A DNA stretch of 23,437 nucleotides from Cloacimonetes bacterium UBA4175. Lineage in GTDB: Bacteria > Cloacimonadota > Cloacimonadia > Cloacimonadales > Cloacimonadaceae. Shown here in pieces: positions 6,385 through 14,844 of the stretch; positions within the stretch are counted from its first letter, which is position 1; each line of letters starts with the position of its first letter. Position numbers and translations under genes: made by a program. Below the pieces are notes generated by a model. That model saw only the letters and a list, made by a program, of their open reading frames with translations, made no database searches and was not told where the DNA came from. The stretch covers positions 1 to 23,437 of the forward strand of contig DFUX01000091.1 of assembly GCA_002379855.1 (NCBI GenBank), given 5' to 3'.

Positions 6385-7423
6385 GACCACAATCTTCAAC
6401 GCCCTAACCCGCGGCAACGCCTCCACGGACAAATACGCCCCGCCTGCCCACGAAGCCAACGTGGGAGTGGTGCAGGTGCTGGATGAGCGCATCACCCGCC
6501 TGAGCGAACTCTATAAACCCAAAAAGACCATCTATGCTCATATAGAATACCGGGATTACCCCGGCATCTTCTCTTCCCGCGCGGAAAATCCGGACAACGC
6601 GCTGTTTTCGGATATCAAAGCCTGCGAAGGCTTCGCCCTGGTGCTGCGCGCCTTCGCGGACGAAGAACTGGACGGCCTCTACGGCCCCGCCGACCCCCTG
6701 CGCCAACTGGGCGAATTTGAGGACGAGATGATCATCAGCGACCTCATCGTGGCCGAAAAACGCCTGGAAAAGATCGAACTGGGCTACAAGCGCGGGGTGA
6801 AGACCCCCGCCATCCAGTTTGAGGAAAAGGTGCTGCGCGCCTCCTGTGAACACCTGCAGGACAACCTCCCCCTGCGCGGCCTGCAACTGTATCCCGAAGA
6901 GGAAAAAGTCCTGCGCGGCTTCCGCTTTTTCAGCCAGAATCCGCTGCTGGTTCTCATCAATGTGTCCGAAGACGAATATACCGCCCATGATGACCTGAAA
7001 ACCCAGATCGCTGCCCGCGGTCACACCGTGGAGGTGATCGCCGGACGCTTTGAGGAGGAACTCAGCAAGCTGGATGAGGAGGAAGCAGCCGCCTTCATGG
7101 AAGACATGGGCATCGGCGAAAGCATCCGCGACCGCCTCACCCACCTTTGCTACAAGATGTTGGGTTACCTCAGCTTCTTCACCGTGGGGGAAGACGAAGT
7201 GCGCGCCTGGACCATCACCCGCGGTGACAACGCCGTCACCGCCGCCGGAAAGATCCACTCCGACCTCGCCCGGGGCTTCATCCGCGCAGAATGCTTCAAA
7301 TATGACGACCTCATCGCCCACGGCTCCGAGAAAGCCCTGCGCGAAAAAGGACTTTTCAGGCTGGAAGGCAAGGAATACCTGGTGCAGGACGGCGACATCA
7401 TCTCCATCCGCTTCAACGTCTGA
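6347..7423 (+). CDS. ychF: YchF/OLA1-like P-loop ATPase
   Basis: A 358-residue protein with a P-loop GLPKSGKTT (7-15), a G3-like DYPG (70-73), and NVSE (205-208) where classical GTPases have NKxD. NxxE is the YchF hallmark and favours ATP over GTP. A long charged coiled-coil-like insert covers about 115-195. The C-terminal part (about 270-358), with EVRAWTITRGDNAVTAAGKIHSDLARGFIRAE written across it and LEGKEYLVQDGDIISIRFNV at the end, is the typical YchF TGS domain. Standard YchF has PNVGKST in the P-loop; here it is PKSGKTT, so this is a divergent branch. YchF proteins bind ribosomes and affect stress responses. The gene overlaps the 3' end of the pseudouridine synthase gene. Confidence 0.85.
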   Translation: MKIALLGLPKSGKTTIFNALTRGNASTDKYAPPAHEANVGVVQVLDERITRLSELYKPKKTIYAHIEYRDYPGIFSSRAENPDNALFSDIKACEGFALVLRAFADEELDGLYGPADPLRQLGEFEDEMIISDLIVAEKRLEKIELGYKRGVKTPAIQFEEKVLRASCEHLQDNLPLRGLQLYPEEEKVLRGFRFFSQNPLLVLINVSEDEYTAHDDLKTQIAARGHTVEVIAGRFEEELSKLDEEEAAAFMEDMGIGESIRDRLTHLCYKMLGYLSFFTVGEDEVRAWTITRGDNAVTAAGKIHSDLARGFIRAECFKYDDLIAHGSEKALREKGLFRLEGKEYLVQDGDIISIRFNV

Positions 7424-7432
7424 GGAACAGCA

Positions 7433-9673
7433 ATGGCAAGCCGCGGTAACAGCAAAACACGCTCCAGACGACAGTCTTTCAAGGCCTGGCACAAGCGCCT
7501 GATCGCCGGAGCGCTCACCCTGCTCAGCCTGCTTGTCTTCCTTTCCCTCATCTATGGCAAGGAATCCATCCTGCGGGACTACCAGCAGCTCAGCTACAGC
7601 GGCCACATGCTGAGCTGGTTTTTCCAGCCCTACCTGCAGACCGCCAACCTGATCGGCGTGTTTGGCGCGGTGATCAGCTATATCTTGCTTTATCTTTTCG
7701 GCTACTGGCTGTCGCTCCTGGGTTCGCTGCTGCTGCTGGTGGTCTCGCTGCAATACTTTTTGGAGCCCGAAGCCCATCACGGGCGGCAAAAGAGCTATTT
7801 GCTGCTCATCACCGCCTTTTTGCTGCAAATCCTGTTTTGCAATCCTTTGGCCGAGTATCAGCACAGCGTTATCCCCCTCTTTGTGCGCAAGGTGCTATAT
7901 GCCATCTTCCGCGGCCCCGGCTCCTCCATCATCCTGGTGGGAGGCATCGTCCTCAGCCTGGTGCTGTTCTTTGAGTTCCGGCGCATCAAGCAGTGGCTTG
8001 CCTTTTTGCGGGAGGATTTTGCCCGCCGCCGGGAAGCGCGGCAGGACAGTGCGCAGCAGCCCCGTCCCAATATCAACCCCGATGTCCCGCCTGCCCCTCA
8101 GCCCGTGATCCAAAACCACAGCCAGCCGGAAGAGGAACCGCAGCCCGCACCCTCTCCCCAAAAGCGGGAACCTGCCCCTGAAGCAAAGCCCGCGCCCCGT
8201 CCCCAGCCTGTATCGGAAGACGATGAGGGGCGGGAATACGTGATGCCCTCCATCGAAGACTTTTTGGAAAGCCCCGTCAAGCTTTCAGATCGCGACCGCA
8301 AGGAGATCGAGAGCCAAATCCTGGAAACCAGCCAGATCCTCAAGAACAAGCTGGCGGAGTTTGGCATCGAAGCCGAGGTGCGCAACGTCAATATCGGCCC
8401 CATTATCACCCAATACGAGCTGGAACCTGCCAAAGGGGTCAAGGTGAGCCGCTTTACCTCCCTGGCGGACGACCTCGCCCTGGCCATCAAGGCCAAGAGC
8501 ATCCGCGTGCAGGCGCCCATCCCCGGCCGCGGCCTGATCGGCATCGAGATTCCCAACCTCACCCGGGATATGATCTATCTGCGCGACCTCCTGCTCTGCG
8601 AGGAAATGCGTAACAACAAGAACAAGCTGGTCTTCGGACTGGGCAAGGACATCGCCGGACGCCCAGTGGTCACCGACCTCGCCAAGATGCCCCATCTGCT
8701 GATCGCGGGAGCCACCGGCAGCGGCAAAAGCGTGTGCATCAACACTATCATCATGAGCCTGATCCTGCGTGACACCCCGGATGACCTGCGCCTCATCCTC
8801 ATCGATCCCAAACGGGTGGAACTGGCTGGCTACAACGACCTGCCCCACCTCATCGGCTCCGTGGTCACCGAACCTGAAAGCGCCCTGGAAAACATGTATT
8901 GGGCGGTGAAGGAGATGGAACGCCGCTACGAGCTGCTGCAGGAGGCCAGGGTGCGCGACATCAACGGCTACAACGAACGCGCCGCGCTGGATAAAGACCT
9001 GGAAAAGTTGCCCTTTATCGTGATCATCGTGGATGAGTTCGCCGACCTCATCATGACCAGCGGCAAGGATATCGAACTGCCCATCACCCGCCTCGCGCAG
9101 ATGGCGCGCGCCGTAGGCATCCACATCATTCTGGCCACCCAGCGCCCCTCCATCAAGGTCATCACTGGAATCATTAAGGCCAACTTCTCCGCGCGCATCG
9201 CGTTCCAGGTGTCCTCCCGGGTGGATTCCCGCGTGATCCTGGACACCATCGGCGCGGAGCGCCTGCTGGGCAGCGGTGACATGCTCTTCATGCCCCCGGG
9301 CAAAGCCATCGCGCAACGCATCCACGGCGCCTATGTTTCCGACCACGAAATAGCCCGGGTCTGCGAATTCATGAGCATACAGCCCAAACCCCGCCAGGAA
9401 TTCAATGTTACGATGGAACAAGAGGGCGAACTGGGTGTCCTTGACTATGACGACGAGCTGTTCCCGGAGGCCGCCCGCGTGGTGGTGAGCGCCAACACAG
9501 CCTCAGTTTCCATGCTGCAGAGGCATTTCAAGATCGGCTACGCCCGCGCCGGACGCCTGATTGACATGCTGGAGCGCGCCCGCATCATCGGCCCCCATCT
9601 GGGCAGCAAATCCCGCGATGTGCTGGCCAACCGGGATGAACTTATCCGCATGGGACTGATCCGCGAAGACTGA
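7433..9673 (+). CDS. ftsK: DNA translocase FtsK/SpoIIIE
   Basis: A 746-residue membrane-anchored motor that pumps DNA through the closing septum. About four membrane segments lie in residues 22-182, followed by a Pro/Glu-rich linker (about 205-262). The alpha-beta motor domain has Walker A GATGSGKS (426-433), LILIDPKRVEL (454-464) and Walker B FIVIIVDE (528-535), then ATQRPS (568-573). The last 70 residues (QRHFKIGYARAGRLIDMLE...) form the winged-helix gamma domain that reads orienting sequences. Length is typical of a short-linker FtsK. GAGG lies about seven bases before the ATG; the gene follows ychF by nine bases. Confidence 0.97.
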   Translation: MASRGNSKTRSRRQSFKAWHKRLIAGALTLLSLLVFLSLIYGKESILRDYQQLSYSGHMLSWFFQPYLQTANLIGVFGAVISYILLYLFGYWLSLLGSLLLLVVSLQYFLEPEAHHGRQKSYLLLITAFLLQILFCNPLAEYQHSVIPLFVRKVLYAIFRGPGSSIILVGGIVLSLVLFFEFRRIKQWLAFLREDFARRREARQDSAQQPRPNINPDVPPAPQPVIQNHSQPEEEPQPAPSPQKREPAPEAKPAPRPQPVSEDDEGREYVMPSIEDFLESPVKLSDRDRKEIESQILETSQILKNKLAEFGIEAEVRNVNIGPIITQYELEPAKGVKVSRFTSLADDLALAIKAKSIRVQAPIPGRGLIGIEIPNLTRDMIYLRDLLLCEEMRNNKNKLVFGLGKDIAGRPVVTDLAKMPHLLIAGATGSGKSVCINTIIMSLILRDTPDDLRLILIDPKRVELAGYNDLPHLIGSVVTEPESALENMYWAVKEMERRYELLQEARVRDINGYNERAALDKDLEKLPFIVIIVDEFADLIMTSGKDIELPITRLAQMARAVGIHIILATQRPSIKVITGIIKANFSARIAFQVSSRVDSRVILDTIGAERLLGSGDMLFMPPGKAIAQRIHGAYVSDHEIARVCEFMSIQPKPRQEFNVTMEQEGELGVLDYDDELFPEAARVVVSANTASVSMLQRHFKIGYARAGRLIDMLERARIIGPHLGSKSRDVLANRDELIRMGLIRED

Positions 9674-9769
9674 CCGCGGGCAGGATTTTCCCCACGGCGG
9701 AGTATGATTTTTAACGAGGGACGCGGCGCCGTCCGCGCCTTTCAGTCAATGAACGCAAAGGAATAAACA

Positions 9770-10396
9770 ATGACCGCAAAGAGGATGACCGCCCTGCTGG
9801 CGTGCCTGTTGCTGCTTGGCAGCCTGCAGGCGGCTGTGAGCCAGGCTCAGCTCTATCAGAAGATGCGCGCCGCCTATGGTTCGCTCAAGACCTATCAGGC
9901 GGAGCTGAGCCAGAGCAACTACTATCCCCAGCTTAAACGCACCATCAGCTACAACGGGAAGATCTACTTCACTCCCGGGCGCATGCTGATGAGCTTTTCC
10001 AGCCCCTCGGTGCAGCGCCTGCAGATTCGGGACGGCCAGGTGGAGCTTTACGACGCGGCCTCCAAGACCCTGCTCCGCGCGCCCATGCAGCCGGAATTTG
10101 GCAAGATGAACCCGGTGGAGATACTTGACCTCTACTGGCAGAAATCGCGGGTCTCCGTCACCAGCGAAACCAAGAGCCAGGCCAGCGTTAGCCTCAGACC
10201 CAAATCCGACAAGCTGATCAGCAGCCTGTCCGCCACCCTGGACAAGAAGAGCGGACTGGTCACTTCGCTGAGCTACACCGACAAAAGCGGCAACAAGGTC
10301 ACCTACAAGTTCAGCGGCATCAAGACCAACGCCGCGATTCCATCCTCGGTGTGGAACTTCAACTATCCCAAGGACGTGCAGGTGATCGAACAATGA
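9770..10396 (+). CDS. lolA: LolA-like periplasmic lipoprotein carrier
   Basis: A 208-residue exported protein: a signal peptide (MTAKRMTALLACLLLLGSLQAA) is followed by a LolA fold pattern, with YQKMRAAYGSLKTYQAELSQSNYYPQ, then GKIYFTPGRMLMSFSSPSVQRLQIRDGQVELYDAASKTLL. LolA carries lipoproteins across the periplasm to the outer membrane, which fits the many outer-membrane proteins here. A LolA-like relative of different function is possible. AAAGGA precedes the ATG. It lies 96 bases after ftsK; that gap contains a GC-rich GGACG/CGTCC hairpin without a T-tract. Confidence 0.85.
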   Translation: MTAKRMTALLACLLLLGSLQAAVSQAQLYQKMRAAYGSLKTYQAELSQSNYYPQLKRTISYNGKIYFTPGRMLMSFSSPSVQRLQIRDGQVELYDAASKTLLRAPMQPEFGKMNPVEILDLYWQKSRVSVTSETKSQASVSLRPKSDKLISSLSATLDKKSGLVTSLSYTDKSGNKVTYKFSGIKTNAAIPSSVWNFNYPKDVQVIEQ

Positions 10397-10397
10397 A

Positions 10398-10403
10398 AAG
10401 GAG
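10398..10403 (+). promoter_or_regulatory. Ribosome-binding site that decides the manC start
   Basis: AAGGAG directly abuts an ATG at 10404, leaving no spacing, but is six bases from the GTG at 10410. The GTG is therefore the better start. Confidence 0.65.
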
Positions 10404-10409
10404 ATGTCT

Positions 10410-11465
10410 GTGATTGCCCTGATTATGGCCGGAGGTTCCGGCACCCGCTTCTGGCCCGCCAGCCGTGCCAGCCAACCCAAACAATTTCTCCGCGTGACCG
10501 GCGACAAGTCCATGCTCCAGCTCACCTTTGACCGCCTGGAAGCCCAAATCCCCGCCCACAAGATCTACGTGGTGACCGCCGGAAGCCAGGCGCAACTGGT
10601 GCGCGAACACCTGCCCCAACTGCCCCCCGAAAACATCATCATCGAACCCTTTGGCATGAACACCGCCCCCTGCATCGCCCTCAGCGCCGCGCATCTGGCA
10701 ACCATCTATCCACAAGAGGAAGCCATGCTGGTGCTGCCCGCGGATCACGTGATCCTGGACGTCCCCGCCTTTCTCCGCAGCGTGAACCTGGCGGAAAAGG
10801 TGGCGCGGCAAGGGGCTTTGGTCACCTTCGGCATCGTGCCGGAGTATCCCGCTACCGGCTATGGCTACATCGAAGCGGGGGAAGAACTTGAGCCGGGTGT
10901 GAGGAAGGTCTCCCGCTTCAAGGAAAAGCCCGACCTTACCACCGCCACGGAGTTCTTGCGGCAGGGCAACTTCTATTGGAACAGCGGCATGTTCTGCTGG
11001 ACTCTGGCCTCGATCGAAGCCGCCTTCCGGAGCCACCTGCCCCGCGCGCTGGAAGTGGCCGGGCAGACCCTTGCCCTGCTCAAGGGCGGCGCTGACCAAC
11101 AGAGAGTGAATGACGCCTACGCCCAAATGCCCCGCGTGCCTGTTGATATCGGCATCATGGAGCCCGCCTCCAACCGCGCCGTGATCCCCGTGAGCATTGG
11201 CTGGAACGATGTGGGTTCCTGGAAAGCGCTGGCGGACATCTCCCCGGCGGACGGCGAGCAGAACCACTTTCCCGCCGGAGGCCTTGCCCTGTCCTCGCGG
11301 GACAACTACATCTACAGCGATAAATACGTGGCCCTCATCGGCGTGGAGGGGCTTTGCGTGGTGGAGACCGCGGACGCCATCCTGGTCTGTTCCAAAGAGC
11401 GCAGCGAGGACGTGAAGAAGGTCGTGGAGCATCTGCAAGAACAAAAGAAGGAAGAACTGCTTTGA
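10410..11465 (+). CDS. manC: Mannose-1-phosphate guanylyltransferase
   Basis: From the GTG at 10410 the protein has 351 residues. It makes GDP-mannose from mannose-1-phosphate and GTP for surface polysaccharide or glycosylation. The nucleotidyltransferase signature MAGGSGTRFWPASR...PKQFL begins within ten residues of the start. Further family motifs are FGMNTAPCI, VLPADHVI, KEKPD, NSGMF and IGWNDVGSW. There is no C-terminal isomerase half, so it is the single-function type. It starts 13 bases after the lolA stop and its TGA overlaps the TTG start of the next gene. Confidence 0.93.
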   Translation: MIALIMAGGSGTRFWPASRASQPKQFLRVTGDKSMLQLTFDRLEAQIPAHKIYVVTAGSQAQLVREHLPQLPPENIIIEPFGMNTAPCIALSAAHLATIYPQEEAMLVLPADHVILDVPAFLRSVNLAEKVARQGALVTFGIVPEYPATGYGYIEAGEELEPGVRKVSRFKEKPDLTTATEFLRQGNFYWNSGMFCWTLASIEAAFRSHLPRALEVAGQTLALLKGGADQQRVNDAYAQMPRVPVDIGIMEPASNRAVIPVSIGWNDVGSWKALADISPADGEQNHFPAGGLALSSRDNYIYSDKYVALIGVEGLCVVETADAILVCSKERSEDVKKVVEHLQEQKKEELL

Positions 11466-11998
11466 ATAGATTATTTTTTACAGCCCTGCTGGCTCTGCTG
11501 GCCTGCCTGGCCTGGGCTGGATTCGACCCCGATACGGAACTCTCCAGCTACCGCGGCGTGATCGAACTGCGCGGCAGCCAGACCTGGCTGCTGGATGATT
11601 CCGGCGACGGCCTGCGCCTATTGCTTGCCCCGCGCGGCCTGCTGGACAGCCTGGGGCTGCATCTGGCGGAGGGCGACACTGTCGCGGTGGAAGGCTGGCG
11701 CAAGAATGAGCTCTTTTTAGTGGGCAGGCTATGGCAGGAAGCGGACGATTCCAACCCCTGGCTGCTCCGAAACTTGGACGAAGCTTCGCTGCAAACAGGC
11801 GGCGTGTCTGATTACCGGGTGAACGGCGGAAAGTGCATCGGCTGCAAGCTCTGCGTTTCCCGCTGCCCGACCGGCGCCATCAGCGTGGTCAACCGCAAGG
11901 CGCGGATAGACGCCGAACTCTGCACGGAGTGCGGCATCTGCATTGAAGGCTACGGCAAGTTCAGAGGCTGCCCGGTGGGAGCCATTGAAAAAGAATAA
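11462..11998 (+). CDS. Exported or membrane-anchored protein with 2x[4Fe-4S] ferredoxin domain
   Basis: I choose TTG at 11462, which overlaps the manC stop, has AGGAAG upstream, and places a signal sequence (NRLFFTALLALLACLAWA) at the N-terminus; upstream ATG at 11354 would bury it behind a basic extension. The protein has 178 residues. Residues 25-95 look like a small beta-rich, possibly OB-like domain. The C-terminus is a ferredoxin: C125, C128, C131, C135 (Cx2Cx2Cx3CP) and C154, C157, C160, C170 (Cx2Cx2Cx9CP), the second with a longer last loop. There is no twin-arginine motif, which is unusual for an exported iron-sulfur protein. LLAC (12-15) could be a poor lipobox. Electron partner unknown. 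Confidence 0.8.
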   Translation: MNRLFFTALLALLACLAWAGFDPDTELSSYRGVIELRGSQTWLLDDSGDGLRLLLAPRGLLDSLGLHLAEGDTVAVEGWRKNELFLVGRLWQEADDSNPWLLRNLDEASLQTGGVSDYRVNGGKCIGCKLCVSRCPTGAISVVNRKARIDAELCTECGICIEGYGKFRGCPVGAIEKE

Positions 11999-12019
11999 GG
12001 CTTGGAGACCCCTGAAGCC

Positions 12020-12943
12020 ATGAAGCAGTGGACGATTTACCTGCGGGCGGTGCTGGCCATGCTCTTTTGGGCGGTCACCTTTGTCTGGATCAAGGTGGCG
12101 TTGGTCACCTACCGTCCTTACGAGATCGTCTTTTTGCGCCTGCTGCTGGCCTCCGTGCTGCTGTTTGGGGTGACGCGCCTTTTTCGCCAGAGTGAAAAAG
12201 TATCCGCCAAAGACCTCCGCTATCTGATGCTGGTGGCTTTCTGCGAGCCTTTCATGTATTTCATCGGCGAGGCCAATGGGATGCAATATGTGTCCCCGAC
12301 CCTGGGCTCGCTGATCATCTCCACCATCCCGCTGGTGAGCGCGCTGGGCGCCTGGATATTCCTCAAGGAAAGGATTTACCCCCTGCTGATCGTGGGGCTG
12401 CTGGTCTCTTTCTCCGGCGTGGCGCTGCTCAGTTTTGCCGAGCCCGACCTCCACGGAACCCTCAAAGGCGTGCTGCTGCTCATGGTGGCGGTCTTTTCCG
12501 GGATGTTCTACGGCATCACGGTGCGGCGCATGACCCTCAAATACCGCTCCCTCACCATCGTGACCTGGCAAAACTTCTTCGGCATGCTCTATATGCTGCC
12601 CCTTTTCCTCTACTTCGACCTGGGGCATTTCCTCACCGTGCGCCATTCCGCAGTGGGCCTGCTCACCATCGCCGCCATGAGCGTTTTCGCCAGCGTGGGC
12701 GCTTTCTTGCTCTACACCGGAGTTATCCGCGAGCTTGGCCTGATCCGCTCCAACGTCTTTACCAACCTCATCCCGGTCTTCACCGTGTTCCTGGCCTTTT
12801 TCATACTGGGCGAACGCCTCAGCCTCCGGGGCGCGGCGGGAGTTACGCTCACCGTGCTGGGGCTGCTGATCTCTCAATCCCACGATCTGCGGCAGTTGCG
12901 GCGCAAGAGATTGAGCAAAAATCTTTCCCAAAGTGGAATGTAA
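12020..12943 (+). CDS. EamA/DMT family transporter
   Basis: About 307 residues with roughly ten membrane segments in two similar halves, as in the drug/metabolite transporter family (EamA repeats): AVLAMLFWAVTFVWIKVAL, RLLLASVLLFGVTRLF, then LGSLIISTIPLVSALGAWIFLKERI in the first half, and NVFTNLIPVFTVFLAFFILGERLS in the second. The PxxTxLxAxxxLGExx-like signature at the end of each half is typical. An earlier TTG at 12002 would add six residues; ATG at 12020 is preferred, although GGAG is 12 bases away. Substrate unknown; efflux of a metabolite or amino acid is common in the family. Confidence 0.88.
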   Translation: MKQWTIYLRAVLAMLFWAVTFVWIKVALVTYRPYEIVFLRLLLASVLLFGVTRLFRQSEKVSAKDLRYLMLVAFCEPFMYFIGEANGMQYVSPTLGSLIISTIPLVSALGAWIFLKERIYPLLIVGLLVSFSGVALLSFAEPDLHGTLKGVLLLMVAVFSGMFYGITVRRMTLKYRSLTIVTWQNFFGMLYMLPLFLYFDLGHFLTVRHSAVGLLTIAAMSVFASVGAFLLYTGVIRELGLIRSNVFTNLIPVFTVFLAFFILGERLSLRGAAGVTLTVLGLLISQSHDLRQLRRKRLSKNLSQSGM

Positions 12944-12951
12944 CATGCATG

Positions 12952-12957
12952 TATAAT
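12952..12957 (+). promoter_or_regulatory. -10 element upstream of dsbD
   Basis: TATAAT is a perfect -10 box, 33 bases before the dsbD ATG. No good -35 is found 16-18 bases upstream. GAGG lies a few bases before the ATG at 12991. Confidence 0.4.
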
Positions 12958-12990
12958 TTCTGGATAAAAATTAAAGTTGACGAGGTTTAG

Positions 12991-14844
12991 ATGAGTTCAA
13001 CTGTCAAACATACTTTGCTTTGCGCCTTGCTGCTCCTGGTTTTGGCGACCGCCGCCGGGCAGACCCTGCGCTTTTCGGTGAGCCCCTCCGAGCTTAAACC
13101 GGGAGACAAGGGAATGCTGCGCGCCACGGTCTCCTTCCCGGATTCCATGAAGCAATCCTACGACCCCTCCGAGGGGGAATCGCCCTATTTCTTCCTCAGC
13201 GGAGACAGCCCCGCTCTCAGTTTTGGCAAGCTGAGCTACCCCAAGCCGACCAAGGTATCCTCCGATGGCTTCTGGGTTTACCACAACAGCGTGACCCTCA
13301 GCCTGCCCTTCACCGTGAAGGCCAATGCCAAGCCGGGCAAAGTAGCTGTCAATGCGACCTTTGGCTACAACCTCTGCCACAAGACCACCGGATTCTGCGG
13401 AATGCCTTCCGAGGAAAGCCGCCAGCTCAGCCTGCAGATTCTCCCCGGGGACGCCGCCAGCCCCGCCGCCTCTGTAGATGAGGAAAGCTTGGAAGAACAG
13501 CCCAGCGGGGAGGAACCCGCCGCGCGGACGGAGCCTGCCGCCGAGGCTGAAAAACCCACAGACGGTAAGACCAGCACGGGCAGCATCCTCTTTTACATGC
13601 TGATGGCGATCCTGGGCGGGATTGTGCTGAACTTCACCCCCTGCGTGCTGCCGATCCTCCCCATCCGCGCCATGAGCATGGTCAACCAGGCGCAGAAGGA
13701 CGTCACCAAAGTGCTGCTGCACACCCTGGTTTACACCCTGGGCGTGCTGATTTCCTTCGGCTCCATCGCCGCCGTGTTCATCATCGCCCGCCTTTCCGGC
13801 GTGAACCTCACCTATGGATTTTTGAGCCAGAGCCTCACCTACAACCTCATCATGCTCAGCATCCTCTTCCTCTTCGGGCTTTCCCTGCTGGGAGTCTGGC
13901 AAATGACCCTGCCGGGGATGAACGCCGCCGCCAAGACCTCCTCCAAAAAGGGCTACGCGGGCTCATTCTTTGGCGGCATCTTTGCTTTCCTGATGGGCTT
14001 CAGTTGCATGGGCCCCTTCATGGGCCCGGCGCTTGAAGTGGCCGTGCGCCTCTCCTCTCCGCTGCTGATGATCTTCTTTTTGCTCATCGGCTTTGGCTTT
14101 GCCCTGCCCTTCATCCTGATCAGCCTCTTCCCCAAAGCGCTCAAGCTGATCCCCAAACCGGGCGAATGGATGAATATCTTCAAGGAAGTGATGGGCTTTC
14201 TGTTACTGCTGCTGACCTGGAAATACTTCAGCAACATCTGGGGCCTCACCAAAAGCGGAGTTTACCTGCTGGACACCGCCCACTTCGTGGTCTTCCTCGG
14301 CTTCGCGGCCTGGCTCTACGGGCGTTTTGTGCGCATGGAAAACAGCAAGGCCGTGCAATATATCTTCACCCTGCTGACCATCGCGGTGATCGTGTTTGCC
14401 GCCTGGAACTACCTGCCCTGGAAGGAAAAGCACGTCCCGCCGCAGAGCGCCGCCGCCCTGGTGGACGGGATGCAGCCTGCCGACCACGAGGGCTGGTATG
14501 TATTTACCCCCGAACTCTTTGACAGGCTCCAGGCGGAAGGCAAGACCGTGTTTCTGGACATCGGCGCCGCCTGGTGCACCAACTGCAAGACCAACGAGAA
14601 AAAAGTCCTGCATCAGGAAGATATCGCCGCGGAATTCAAAAAGCTCGGCGTGGTGACCCTCAAGGGCGATTTCACCAACGGCGATCCGGTGCTAAAGGAC
14701 TGGATCCAAAAGGGCGGCAGCATCGGCGTGCCCTTCAACGTGCTCTACATCCCCGGCCAGGAGCCGGTCAAGATGCCGGAGCTTTTCAGTAAAAAAGACC
14801 TGCTGGACGCCCTGTCCCGCGTGCCAGCCAGGGAGGGTAAATGA
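12991..14844 (+). CDS. dsbD: Thiol:disulfide interchange protein DsbD
   Basis: A 617-residue protein with all three DsbD modules. After a signal peptide, the alpha-like domain carries C129 and C136 (NLCHKTTGFC). The membrane beta domain has about eight segments, with C218 in FTPCVLPILP and C339 in GFSCMGPFMGP. The gamma thioredoxin domain has WCTNC (C529, C532). Electrons pass from cytoplasmic thioredoxin through beta to gamma to alpha and on to periplasmic partners. The second beta cysteine lacks the proline found before it in the usual TPC. The Glu/Pro/Ala-rich linker (about 154-195) is long. Its stop overlaps the start of a CPNC lipoprotein, which is therefore a likely partner. Confidence 0.95.
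   Translation: MSSTVKHTLLCALLLLVLATAAGQTLRFSVSPSELKPGDKGMLRATVSFPDSMKQSYDPSEGESPYFFLSGDSPALSFGKLSYPKPTKVSSDGFWVYHNSVTLSLPFTVKANAKPGKVAVNATFGYNLCHKTTGFCGMPSEESRQLSLQILPGDAASPAASVDEESLEEQPSGEEPAARTEPAAEAEKPTDGKTSTGSILFYMLMAILGGIVLNFTPCVLPILPIRAMSMVNQAQKDVTKVLLHTLVYTLGVLISFGSIAAVFIIARLSGVNLTYGFLSQSLTYNLIMLSILFLFGLSLLGVWQMTLPGMNAAAKTSSKKGYAGSFFGGIFAFLMGFSCMGPFMGPALEVAVRLSSPLLMIFFLLIGFGFALPFILISLFPKALKLIPKPGEWMNIFKEVMGFLLLLLTWKYFSNIWGLTKSGVYLLDTAHFVVFLGFAAWLYGRFVRMENSKAVQYIFTLLTIAVIVFAAWNYLPWKEKHVPPQSAAALVDGMQPADHEGWYVFTPELFDRLQAEGKTVFLDIGAAWCTNCKTNEKKVLHQEDIAAEFKKLGVVTLKGDFTNGDPVLKDWIQKGGSIGVPFNVLYIPGQEPVKMPELFSKKDLLDALSRVPAREGK

Noticed and set aside
6404..7864. 486-codon open frame antisense to the YchF and ftsK genes
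   Set aside because: Long antisense frames are expected in GC-rich genes with this codon use; no domain or signal is recognisable and the sense genes are certain.
9674..9769. Intrinsic terminator between ftsK and lolA
   Set aside because: The GGACG/CGTCC hairpin has no T-tract and is short; genes on both sides seem to be in the same run.
11729..12946. 405-codon minus-strand frame over the EamA transporter gene
   Set aside because: His/Gln/Glu-rich shadow translation; the sense strand encodes a clear ten-segment transporter.
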